This document shows, piece after piece, positions 24,654-33,414 of a stretch of 64,000 nt of DNA (the first letter of the stretch is position 1; every line of letters begins with the position of its first letter). The notes under the pieces are model-generated. The model did no database searches. It was not told the origin of the DNA and saw only the letters and a list, made by a program, of their open reading frames with translations. The DNA comes from Methylotenera_A sp046598525 (GTDB lineage Bacteria > Pseudomonadota > Gammaproteobacteria > Burkholderiales > Methylophilaceae): positions 1-64,000 of the forward strand of contig JBKJIJ010000006.1 in assembly GCA_046598525.1 (NCBI GenBank), given 5' to 3'. The position numbers were made by a program, and so were the translations under genes.

Positions 24654-26948
24654 ATGATGTTAAAAATGAAACATTTATCAATACTGGTGGCGACATTGTT
24701 TGTGTCTGTGCCAGTTTGGGCTGAACAAGTGACGGTTTTGCATGTGGGCGATCAAGAAAGCTGGTTGATTTCGGCGCAAGGTAATTTGCGCGATACCGCT
24801 GCACAAGCTATTTCTTTTTACGGCGGTATTGATCGTTTAGCAACAGTAATCGCCAATGCGCAAACGGCTGCGACATCGGCTGGCAAAACAGTGATTAAAT
24901 TAAACGCAGGCGATGCCTTTTTGCCAGGCCCGCGCTTTAACGCCAGCTTGGTTAATTTAGCCACAGCCCACCCAGATGGCGGCCAAGATTTCTACGATAC
25001 CATCGCCATGCGTCAAATTGGTTTTGATGCAACGGTTTTTGGTAATCACGAGTTTGATAATGGCTCTGATATTGCCGCGCGTTTTGCTGAAATTTCAAAT
25101 ACCACTTATTTATCATCAAACTTAAATTTTAACGCAACAACAAAATTTGCAGAGCTAGCGCTTAGTGGCAAAGTGGCCCCATTTAAAGTGGTTACTACCA
25201 CTGGCGGTAAAAAAATCGGTATCGTAGGCGCAACAACACCATTATTACCAAGCATTTCTTCACCAGCACCGGGTTTAATGCTGAATTACGAAGCAAGCAA
25301 CACTGAAGCGCAAAATATCGCCGCAATTATCCCATTGATTCAAGCGCAAATTAATGAATTGCGTAACAACCAAGGCGTTAACACAGTGATTGTGATGAGC
25401 CATTTGCAAAATTCTAGCAATGAAATCAACTTAATGATTCCAAACCTAACCGGTGTGGATTTAGTGGTTTCTGGCGGCGGTCATGAATTAATGAAAGACC
25501 CAGATGATTTAGTGATTAACGGTGGCGTTGCGCCAACTTTTAACACGCACCCTGTATACGCAACCAGTGCAGATGCCAAACAAGTAGCGGTTTTAACCGG
25601 CCACTTTGGTAACCGTTATGTGGGCGAAGTAAATATTACCATTGATGACACGACTGGCGCGTTAACCAGCATTGATACAACGCGCATGATTCGCGTAACA
25701 GGCGCAGCCGCCGATGCCGACCGTGTAACAGGTGACGCCACTATTAATGTACAAGTTGTAGCACCAGTAAGTAACTATATTGCCGCATTAAATGCGCAAA
25801 TTATTGGTACTACCGCTGTTGCACTAAACGGCACAAACGGCGTGCTTGGCACACCAGGTAATTATGTTTCTGGCGGCCGTAATGCTGAAACAGGCTTAGG
25901 CAATTTGGTGGCCGATGCCATGCGTTTTGCTGGCGGCACTGATGTAGCGATTCAAAACGGTGGCGGCATTCGCACCAGTATTGCAGGCCCGGGCAATGTA
26001 TCAGTGGGCGATACTTTTAACGTATTACCATTTACCAACTTGGTAAAAGTGGCCTTAAGCATGAACGCAACACAGCTTAAAGACATTTTAGAACACGCGT
26101 ATGGCGCTACTAGCCCATCTGGCGCGGTAAATGGCCGTTATGCGCAAGTAGCTGGCATGAAAATCACCTATAACAGTGCTAACACAGCACGTACCACTTT
26201 GGGCACAGGCAACCGCATTGTGCGCGTGGTATTAGATGACGGTACTGTGTTGATTAATAACGGCGCGGTAGTCAATACCAGCCGCACATTCTCATTTACA
26301 ACCATCGACTTTACCGCAAACGGCGGCGATGCTTACCCATTTGCAGCTAACAATGTGTTGTTTGAAAACAGCCCATTTACGGTTACATATCAAGAAGCAT
26401 TAGCCAATTACATTCAAGCGCCAAAAGCCGCCGGTGGCTTAGGCCGTGTTGATGCAGCCGATGGCGATGAAATTACCACTAACATATACGGCAGAGAAAA
26501 CGCATTAGATTTAAGTGGCCGTTTAATTGATGTGGCGGCAGGCGTTGCAACAGCTGGCTTGGTTAGAAACGGTACGGCAGGTCGCGATACCATTGTTGGA
26601 ACCAATGGTGATGACACGATTACTGGCGGCGCATTGGCAGATACCTTAACAGGCGGCGCAGGTGCGGATGCATTTGTATACACCAGTATGCGTGACGCTG
26701 GCGACACCATTACTGACTTCACACCTTATGCAGACACCATCAAATTAAATGCACTATTAAGCAGCGTTGGTTACAGCGGTAATCAAGCCGTAGCGGCAGG
26801 CTATGTGCGCTTTGTTGATGTATCTGGTGGCGTAAGCGTACAAATTGATGCAGATGGCGCAACAGGTCCAGCAATATTCCGCCCATTAGTCACATTAAAA
26901 GGCTTAACCGCTAAACAAGTGGTTTCAGCGCGTGATTTAGGTCTTTAA
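24654..26948 (+). CDS. Secreted 5'-nucleotidase/metallophosphatase with RTX-like C-terminus
   Basis: A 764-residue protein with signal peptide ending VPVWAE. The metallophosphatase domain has TVLHVGDQESWL, NAGDAFLPGPRFN, FDATVFGNHEFDNG, VIVMSHLQNSS and SGGGHELM. The 5'-nucleotidase C-terminal domain is seen in RNAETGLGNLVADAMRFA, VAIQNGGGIRTS and NVLPFTNLVKVALS. The enzyme class removes phosphate from nucleotides in the periplasm or outside. The usual first metal motif D-x-H is D-Q-E here. The last 120 residues (NGTAGRDTIVGTNGDDTITG and onward) are a paralogue of the nuclease C-terminus. A TTAGGA lies upstream; ATG codons at 24654 and 24657 both fit. The gap to the next PEP-CTERM gene is small, so they likely form one operon. 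Confidence 0.92.
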   Translation: MMLKMKHLSILVATLFVSVPVWAEQVTVLHVGDQESWLISAQGNLRDTAAQAISFYGGIDRLATVIANAQTAATSAGKTVIKLNAGDAFLPGPRFNASLVNLATAHPDGGQDFYDTIAMRQIGFDATVFGNHEFDNGSDIAARFAEISNTTYLSSNLNFNATTKFAELALSGKVAPFKVVTTTGGKKIGIVGATTPLLPSISSPAPGLMLNYEASNTEAQNIAAIIPLIQAQINELRNNQGVNTVIVMSHLQNSSNEINLMIPNLTGVDLVVSGGGHELMKDPDDLVINGGVAPTFNTHPVYATSADAKQVAVLTGHFGNRYVGEVNITIDDTTGALTSIDTTRMIRVTGAAADADRVTGDATINVQVVAPVSNYIAALNAQIIGTTAVALNGTNGVLGTPGNYVSGGRNAETGLGNLVADAMRFAGGTDVAIQNGGGIRTSIAGPGNVSVGDTFNVLPFTNLVKVALSMNATQLKDILEHAYGATSPSGAVNGRYAQVAGMKITYNSANTARTTLGTGNRIVRVVLDDGTVLINNGAVVNTSRTFSFTTIDFTANGGDAYPFAANNVLFENSPFTVTYQEALANYIQAPKAAGGLGRVDAADGDEITTNIYGRENALDLSGRLIDVAAGVATAGLVRNGTAGRDTIVGTNGDDTITGGALADTLTGGAGADAFVYTSMRDAGDTITDFTPYADTIKLNALLSSVGYSGNQAVAAGYVRFVDVSGGVSVQIDADGATGPAIFRPLVTLKGLTAKQVVSARDLGL

Positions 26949-26999
26949 GTGCTCAACATTAAACAATTATTACTATATAAACCAAAAGGATTTTTTCAA

Positions 27000-27722
27000 A
27001 TGAACGCGCAAAAATTAGTTTTAAAAGCAGGCTTAATTGCAACAACAATGGGCCTTTTATTTGCTGGCAACGCAATGGCCGCTGTTACAAATGGCGGCTT
27101 TGCCGGCAACAGCTTAACGGGTTGGAGCACATTAGGTGATGTAACTACTGCATCAGGCGGCGCATTTTTAACCACCGCTTCTTTAGAGTTTCAAGATGAT
27201 TTTACAGAAGATGCAGGCACTTTTAATGCATCTGGTACAAGCGCTTACGATGTTGCTTTAGGCGGCTTTGAAGCATTTGCAGGCTTAAATGCTGGCGATT
27301 TAGATTCACCTGACTTTGCTTATGAAGGTTCATTGCTTAAACAAACATTCACTGTAAATGCTGGCGACACATTAAGCTTTAACTGGAATATGTTTACTAA
27401 CGAAGGTGCAGCAGGCGCAGATTACGCATTTGTAGCCATCAACGGCGCATTAACAACATTAGCAACCGCATCAAACGCATCACTTGCATCAGTACCTTAC
27501 AGTTTTTCAACAGGTGCCAGCGTATTTAGCCAAACATTTGCCAGCGCATCATCAGTAACCTTGGCCTTTGGCGTGGTAGATTTAGGTGATTATGGCGTTA
27601 CATCAGCCTTGTGGTTAGATAACGTAGCATTAACCGCCGCCGTACCAGAGCCAGAAACCTATGCCATGTTGTTAGCTGGCTTGGGTTTTATTGTAGCTAG
27701 CTCACGCCGTAAAAACGGTTAA
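27000..27722 (+). CDS. PEP-CTERM sorting-domain protein, unknown role (2)
   Basis: A 240-residue protein. I place the start at the ATG 27000-27002 because AAAAGGA precedes it and a signal peptide follows (KAGLIATTMGLLFAGNAMA). The longer frame from GTG 26949, directly behind the nucleotidase stop, lacks these. The mature part NGGFAGNSLTGWSTLGDVTT is a beta-sandwich with NGxF and GW motifs common in PEP-CTERM proteins with carbohydrate-binding-like folds. The sorting signal VPEPETYAMLLAGLGFIVAS ends in RRKNG. It lies 51 bp behind the nucleotidase. Together with the first pair, this gives a repeated enzyme/PEP-CTERM order. The function is unknown. Confidence 0.85.
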   Translation: MNAQKLVLKAGLIATTMGLLFAGNAMAAVTNGGFAGNSLTGWSTLGDVTTASGGAFLTTASLEFQDDFTEDAGTFNASGTSAYDVALGGFEAFAGLNAGDLDSPDFAYEGSLLKQTFTVNAGDTLSFNWNMFTNEGAAGADYAFVAINGALTTLATASNASLASVPYSFSTGASVFSQTFASASSVTLAFGVVDLGDYGVTSALWLDNVALTAAVPEPETYAMLLAGLGFIVASSRRKNG

Positions 27723-27767
27723 ATTGCTGCCAATATTGCTTCTTTAATTTAGTTTGTAATCCCCTTT

Positions 27768-27804
27768 AGCACGCCTTCAATTGTATTGAGGCGTGCTCTT
27801 TTTT
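27768..27804 (+). terminator. Rho-independent terminator after the second PEP-CTERM gene
   Basis: AGCACGCCTTCAA (27768-27780) pairs with TTGAGGCGTGCT (27786-27797) with one bulged T, and a T run follows. It closes the nucleotidase operon. Confidence 0.85.
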
Positions 27805-27953
27805 GCTTTAATAGCCGTCTATTCCTGCAACCGTATGCGCAAATATTTGAACTAGCAGGCGTTTCAGCCAATCTCAGCAGTAAGCTAAAAATCATTTAGC
27901 GTACAAATCTTGATAATACGGTTATCAGTCACACATGTTAAAATGCAAGCCGC

Positions 27954-30900
27954 ATGCAAACTAACTCTTTGAATATCCCCCAACTCTTAAAATCGCTATC
28001 CAACTGTATGTTGGTGGATCGATTTCGCTTGCGCAATCAGCTGAATCAAGCGCAATCGCAACTCAGCCAAAATAAGCCCAATGGTAAAGAGATTGCCGAA
28101 AAATCATTTGCTGAAATCGCGCGAAAAATTCAGCTATCGCAAGCCAAGTATCAGCAGCGATTAACTAACTTACCAAAGCCAGAATACCCGCCAGAGTTGC
28201 CCGTTAGTGGCAAAAAGGCCGAAATTGCAGAGGCCATTTCCAAAAACCAAGTGGTGATTATTTGCGGTGAAACAGGCTCTGGCAAAACTACGCAAATCCC
28301 TAAAATTTGCTTAGAGCTGGGACGCGGTGTAGCAGGGTTAATCGGCCATACCCAGCCACGCCGCATTGCGGCACGCTCAGTTGCCAGCCGCATCGCGCAA
28401 GAGTTGCAAAGCCCGCTGGGTGAGGTGGTTGGCTATAAAGTGCGTTTTAACGATAAATTGTCAGAAGGCAGTTACGTTAAGCTAATGACAGATGGTATTT
28501 TGCTGGCCGAAACGCAGGGCGATAAATTTTTAAATGCCTATGACACGATTATTATCGATGAAGCGCATGAACGCAGTTTGAATATTGATTTTCTGCTGGG
28601 TTATTTAAAGCAGCTGCTGCCTAGACGCCCCGATTTAAAAGTGATTGTGACTTCGGCCACGATTGATGCGGATCGATTTTCAAAGCATTTTAACGGCGCG
28701 CCTGTGATTGAAGTATCTGGGCGCACCTATCCAGTTGAAATTCGGTATAGGCCACTGGGCAAGGCAGGTTTCCGCACCAAAGAAACTGGCGAACCTGAAA
28801 ATGCACAATTTGACGCAGACGATGAAACCATTTTTGGAATTGCCCGCAAAACCAAAACAGAAGCGCGCTGGCTAGAGGAAGATGACGAAGAAGAGGCGAT
28901 AGAAGAAGCCATTATGGATGCCGCCGATGATTTGCTGCGGCAAGGCGATGGCGATATTTTGGTGTTTTTACCCGGTGAGCGCGAAATTCGCGATACAGCC
29001 GAACATTTGCGCAAATATCAAGGCCGTTCCGCTAAGTTAAAACACATAGAAGTACTGCCGTTGTTTGCGCGGCTAAGTATAGAAGATCAGCAAAAAATAT
29101 TTAAACCGCACAGCAGTCGCCGCATTGTTTTAGCCACCAACGTGGCCGAAACTTCGCTCACAGTGCCCGGTATTAAATATGTGATTGATGCCGGTTTAGC
29201 GCGCATGAATCGTTACAGCACTCGCGCCAAAGTTGAGCAATTGCAAATTGAAAAGATTAGCCAAGCCGCTGCCAAGCAGCGCGCAGGCCGTTGCGGACGC
29301 GTTTCAAATGGTATTTGTGTGCGCTTGTATTCTGAGCAAGATTTTGACGGCCGCCCAGAATTTACAGAGCCAGAAATTCTGCGTAGCTCGCTGGCCAGCG
29401 TAATTTTGCGCATGGCGGCTTTGCGTTTGGGCGATGTGACGGAATTTCCGTTTATTGAGCCGCCCAGTTCGCGTTTAGTGGCCGATGGCTACCTGTTACT
29501 GCAAGAGCTTGGCGCTGTAGACAGTAATCGCCAGATTACCGAAACAGGCATACAGCTGGCAAAACTGCCGCTAGACCCACGCGTTGGGCGCATGATTTTA
29601 GCCGCCAAGCGTGAAAATTGTTTAAGCGAAATTTTAATAATCGCCAGTGTGTTAAGCATGCAAGACCCGCGCGAACGGCCAATTGATAAGCGCGAAGCGG
29701 CTGATAATGCGCACAGTAAATTCGCCGCTGAGGGTTCGGGTTTTATGAGCTATCTGAAAATCTGGGATTTTTACGACAATGCCTTAAAAACTAAAAAATC
29801 TAATAAAGATTTGCTGAATCAATGTCACGCTAATTTTCTATCGTTTTTGCGGTTAAAAGAATGGCGCGAATTGCATGGGCAAATTAGGCAGATTACAGAA
29901 GAGCTGGAATTAAAGTTAAATACAGAGCCAGCTAATTTTGAGCAGATTCATAAAGCGCTTTTGGCTGGCTTGCTGGGCAATATTGGCTTTAAAGATGGTG
30001 ATAATGACAGCTATGCTGGCGCGCGTGGCATTCGCTTTTTTGTGGCGCCGGGCAGCACACTCAAAAAAACGCGCCCTAAATGGGTGATAGCCGCCGAGCT
30101 AGTGGATACCAGCAAATTGTATGCACGTTGCGTGGCGAAAATTGAGCCAGATTGGATTGAACCGCTTGCGCGTGGCCTAACCGAAAGCCAGTATTCTGAC
30201 CCGCGCTGGGATAGAAAAATGGGCATGGTCAATGCTTGGGAGCGTGTTTCTTTGTATGGGCTAACCATTATCCCAAAACGGCGTGTGCACTATGGCCCAA
30301 TTAACCCACAAGAATCGCGTGAGATATTTATTCGCGAAGCCTTAGCAAATGGTGAATTCGATACAAAATCCGCCTTTTTCACCGCTAATGAGCGCTTAAT
30401 CGCCGAAGTTGAAGAGTTAGAGCACAAAGCGCGCCGTCAAGATGTGCTAGTAGATGAGCATCAATTATTTGCGTTTTACGATAGCAAGGTTCCTGCGGAT
30501 ATTTTCAACGCGGCTAGTTTTGAAAAGTGGCGCGAAGCCGCAGAAAAGCTCAATCCTAAGCTATTGTATTTAACCCGTGATGATTTAATGCGTCATGGTG
30601 CAGACGCGATTACGGCGGTGCAGTTTCCAGAGAAGATGGTTTTAAAGGGTATTGATGGAAAGCAATCGATTGAAATTCCGCTTAAATACCGTTTTGAACC
30701 AAGCCATATTTTAGATGGCGTAACGGCAACTGTGCCGCTGGCCTTGTTAAATCAGCTAGACCCAACCGCAACAGAATGGTTGGTGCCGGGCATGTTGCGC
30801 GAAAAACTAACCTATTTAGTGAAAGCCTTACCCAAAAATTTTAGGCGTGTTTGTGTGCCCGTGCCGGAGTTTGTGACAGGCTTTTTAGATCAGAATGTTA

Positions 30901-31997
30901 TCGCCCAAGCGCCAATTAAGCCACTTTTAGCGGCACACATACAACGTGTAACCACTTTAAAAATAGGTTTTGAAGATTGGGTAGACGAAACGCCTGCGCA
31001 TTTATTGATGAATTTTAGCGTGGTGGATGATGCAGGTCGCGAATTGGCGATGGGGCGTGATTGGCGTGCTTTGCAAAAGCAACTAGGCCAAGCGGCGCAA
31101 CTTACGTTTAGAAATACATCGCCCGACATTGAAAAAACCGGTTTAAAACAATGGGATTTTGGTGATTTACCGCAAACCTTAAGTTTTGAACGTGATGGCT
31201 TAAAAGTGACGGGTTACCCCGCGATTGAAGACAATATCGATTCGGTTTCGGTTAAATTATTTGATACCGCCATTGAGGCAGATGCAAATTTACGTAAAGG
31301 TGTTTGCCGCCTGATGCGTTTTGAGTTAAAAGAACAGATTAAGCAGTTAGAAAAAAGCTTGCCTAATTTTAATCAATACGCGCTTACGTTCAGAAACATT
31401 ATGTCGCCAGACGATTTGCGTGAGGACATGGTGACGGCGATTGCCGACCGCGCTTTTATTGGCGAAGACGATTTGCCGCGTACCAATGCAGACTTTATGA
31501 AATTAAAAGCCAGAGCGCGAACGCGCTTACCAGCGGTAACCCAAGCCATTGTAAGGCAAGTACAAGCGGTAGCGACTGAGTATCAGGCATTAATTAATAT
31601 GCAAGCCAAAATGCCTGCAACGGTGAACAGACTTAAAAAAGATGTTGAAAGTCAAATCAGTTGCTTGGTGTATAAAAATTGTTTTACGCAAACGCCGTGG
31701 GAATATTTGCAGCACATTCCGCGTTATTTAAAAGCGTTAAATTTAAGAATTCAAAAGCAGCCTGCTAACCCAGACCGCGATGGAAAAAATGCCGCAAGTG
31801 TTGGATTAATATGGCAAAAATGTCAAGATAAAATGAATAGTTTGCAACAATCACATATGGATATTCCGCCTGCGTTGCATGATTTTCGCTGGCAGATAGA
31901 GGAATTGCGCGTGTCACTTTTTGCGCAAGAACTCAAAACGCCTATGCCAATCTCAACTAAACGCTTGGATAAAATTTGGGCCGAGATGCGCTTTTAG
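27954..31997 (+). CDS. hrpA: ATP-dependent RNA helicase HrpA
   Basis: A DEAH-box helicase of 1347 residues (E. coli HrpA about 1300). Motifs: ICGETGSGKTTQIPK, TQPRRIAARSVA, IIDEAHERSLNID, VIVTSATIDADRF, VLATNVAETSLTVPGI and QRAGRCGR. A WH/HA2 region follows, then a long C-terminal DUF3418-type part (KLNPKLLYLTRDDLMRHGAD and onward), which defines HrpA-type proteins. In E. coli HrpA rescues stalled, colliding ribosomes. The segment WLEEDDEEEAIEEAIMDAADD between motifs III and IV is a strongly acidic insert. The start at 27954 has no strong ribosome site, but the N-terminal alignment fits the family. The gap to the next gene is 15 bp. Confidence 0.95.
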   Translation: MQTNSLNIPQLLKSLSNCMLVDRFRLRNQLNQAQSQLSQNKPNGKEIAEKSFAEIARKIQLSQAKYQQRLTNLPKPEYPPELPVSGKKAEIAEAISKNQVVIICGETGSGKTTQIPKICLELGRGVAGLIGHTQPRRIAARSVASRIAQELQSPLGEVVGYKVRFNDKLSEGSYVKLMTDGILLAETQGDKFLNAYDTIIIDEAHERSLNIDFLLGYLKQLLPRRPDLKVIVTSATIDADRFSKHFNGAPVIEVSGRTYPVEIRYRPLGKAGFRTKETGEPENAQFDADDETIFGIARKTKTEARWLEEDDEEEAIEEAIMDAADDLLRQGDGDILVFLPGEREIRDTAEHLRKYQGRSAKLKHIEVLPLFARLSIEDQQKIFKPHSSRRIVLATNVAETSLTVPGIKYVIDAGLARMNRYSTRAKVEQLQIEKISQAAAKQRAGRCGRVSNGICVRLYSEQDFDGRPEFTEPEILRSSLASVILRMAALRLGDVTEFPFIEPPSSRLVADGYLLLQELGAVDSNRQITETGIQLAKLPLDPRVGRMILAAKRENCLSEILIIASVLSMQDPRERPIDKREAADNAHSKFAAEGSGFMSYLKIWDFYDNALKTKKSNKDLLNQCHANFLSFLRLKEWRELHGQIRQITEELELKLNTEPANFEQIHKALLAGLLGNIGFKDGDNDSYAGARGIRFFVAPGSTLKKTRPKWVIAAELVDTSKLYARCVAKIEPDWIEPLARGLTESQYSDPRWDRKMGMVNAWERVSLYGLTIIPKRRVHYGPINPQESREIFIREALANGEFDTKSAFFTANERLIAEVEELEHKARRQDVLVDEHQLFAFYDSKVPADIFNAASFEKWREAAEKLNPKLLYLTRDDLMRHGADAITAVQFPEKMVLKGIDGKQSIEIPLKYRFEPSHILDGVTATVPLALLNQLDPTATEWLVPGMLREKLTYLVKALPKNFRRVCVPVPEFVTGFLDQNVIAQAPIKPLLAAHIQRVTTLKIGFEDWVDETPAHLLMNFSVVDDAGRELAMGRDWRALQKQLGQAAQLTFRNTSPDIEKTGLKQWDFGDLPQTLSFERDGLKVTGYPAIEDNIDSVSVKLFDTAIEADANLRKGVCRLMRFELKEQIKQLEKSLPNFNQYALTFRNIMSPDDLREDMVTAIADRAFIGEDDLPRTNADFMKLKARARTRLPAVTQAIVRQVQAVATEYQALINMQAKMPATVNRLKKDVESQISCLVYKNCFTQTPWEYLQHIPRYLKALNLRIQKQPANPDRDGKNAASVGLIWQKCQDKMNSLQQSHMDIPPALHDFRWQIEELRVSLFAQELKTPMPISTKRLDKIWAEMRF

Positions 31998-32015
31998 TTT
32001 GATGCGAATTGTTTG

Positions 32016-32945
32016 ATGCCCAATACCGATAACCAATTTGATGCGTTTTTAACAAAGCCGCGCGGCGATAGAGTTTTTCGCGTTCAAATTAGCCGCAATA
32101 CGCTAATTGCGATTATTGTTTCGCTGCTGATTCATGCCATTATTTTACTATCAGTGCTGCCAAAATTTGAGCAAGATCAAGCGGCAGAGCTGCCAGCGCG
32201 TGAATTAGAAGTGAGTTTAGCGCCACCGACGCCTGAGAAAAAAATAGCCGAAAAGCCGGTAGAACAAGCCGCCACACCTATTGAAAAATTACCTGAACCT
32301 GTAAAGCCGCAACCAAAAGTAATTACACAAAAACCAGTGGCGCAGCCTAAAAAGCCAGTCTTTAAAGTGCCAGATGTACTCACCACAAAAGAGCCAACGC
32401 CTGAAAAAACGACGCCCAATTTAAGCGTTCCGCAAGAATCTACGCCCACTGAGCCCAAGCCAGAAGAAGCGCCTGTGGATATGATGGCTTATGTCAATCA
32501 GCAACGCGCACGCCGCGCATCGCAAGAATCGGATGCCGCGCGCATTAATGCCGAAGCCACAGCCAAAGAGTTGGGCCCAAGTGCCGAGCAAAAACGCGAT
32601 GCAAACATTAAGCGCAATTTTGAAACAGGCGTAAATGGTATTTTTGAAATTTCCAGCTTAGAAGCAAAATCGGCTACTTTTTCATTTAATGGCTGGACCA
32701 ATAATTTTAGTAGCGCCAGGCGTGAATTTTTTGAAGTGCAAGCGCAATCTGGCCAAGATGTGCGCTTGGTGATGATTCGAAAAATGATTAGCTTGATTCG
32801 CCAGCATTACAAAGGCGATTTTAATTGGGATTCGCACCGCTTAAATCGCACTATTGTGATGTCTGCTAGGCCAGAGGATAGCGCTGGGCTAGAAGAATTT
32901 ATGATGATTGAGTTTTTTGGGCAAAATTATAAAACTGAGTTATAA
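32016..32945 (+). CDS. TonB-like proline-rich membrane protein, unknown
   Basis: About 309 residues. A single membrane segment lies near 30-49 (LIAIIVSLLIHAIILLSVLP), preceded by a cytoplasmic basic end. It is followed by a long Pro/Lys/Glu-rich linker (ELPARELEVSLAPPTPEKK, EKLPEPVKPQPK), the design of TonB/TolA energy transducers. The SLLIHAIILL segment keeps the family histidine. The C-terminal 110 residues (GIFEISSLEAKSATFSFNGW, FNWDSHRLNRTIVMS) are not a TonB C-terminal domain that I recognise. It follows hrpA closely and is probably co-transcribed. No ExbBD genes are here. Starts at TTG 32013 and ATG 32016 both fit. It could be a periplasm-spanning protein of unknown partner. Confidence 0.7.
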   Translation: MPNTDNQFDAFLTKPRGDRVFRVQISRNTLIAIIVSLLIHAIILLSVLPKFEQDQAAELPARELEVSLAPPTPEKKIAEKPVEQAATPIEKLPEPVKPQPKVITQKPVAQPKKPVFKVPDVLTTKEPTPEKTTPNLSVPQESTPTEPKPEEAPVDMMAYVNQQRARRASQESDAARINAEATAKELGPSAEQKRDANIKRNFETGVNGIFEISSLEAKSATFSFNGWTNNFSSARREFFEVQAQSGQDVRLVMIRKMISLIRQHYKGDFNWDSHRLNRTIVMSARPEDSAGLEEFMMIEFFGQNYKTEL

Positions 32946-33006
32946 GACTGATTTTTAAGGCTGTATTTCTTTATATCACTCTGCGCAGCTTAACATTTAC
33001 ATCAAA

Positions 33007-33384
33007 CTAATGACTTATTTCACATTGCTCGGCAAGCATTCTACCCACGGCCCAGCTTGCTTTATTATCTTTTCCGCTAAAGGTATATTTGCCATTGCTA
33101 AATATAAAGCCAGAGGAAATTTTTTGCACGGGTAATAAGAGTATCGTGCCGTCTGCCAACGTAATATTGGCGGCAATATTTTTAACTTCATAGCGATGGA
33201 TGCCGTTTTTGCCGTTGCGCATGGTGGTAAAACCTTTTTTTGTGTAATTAACAATAAAGTTTGTCCCACGGTCGCAAGTGTAGGCGATATTTTTTGCGAC
33301 AGGTGTGCTGGCACAAGCGCCAAGCAAGCCTGCCGATAAGCAGATGAAAACGAAAATTAAAGTATGCATTAATCTATAGTGCAT
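33007..33384 (-). CDS. MliC-like lipoprotein (lysozyme inhibitor family)
   Basis: A 125-residue lipoprotein. The signal peptide ends in the lipobox LLGAC. The mature part contains YTCDRGTNFIVNYTKKGF, TLADGTILLLPVQKISSG, FSNGKYTFSGKDNKASW and a late cysteine in AEQCEIS, the order of conserved parts in the MliC/PliC family (C-type lysozyme inhibitors). The central SGxxY loop that enters the lysozyme site is represented by SSGFIFSNGKY, which departs from the usual SGARY, so inhibition is not certain. It should be an envelope lipoprotein that protects against lysozyme. It is a single gene, and no ribosome site is convincing for either possible ATG (33384 or 33369). Confidence 0.72.
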   Translation of the reverse strand: MHYRLMHTLIFVFICLSAGLLGACASTPVAKNIAYTCDRGTNFIVNYTKKGFTTMRNGKNGIHRYEVKNIAANITLADGTILLLPVQKISSGFIFSNGKYTFSGKDNKASWAVGRMLAEQCEISH

Positions 33385-33414
33385 TAATTTTAAGCGTTTA
33401 AGTAAAGTCTTTAC

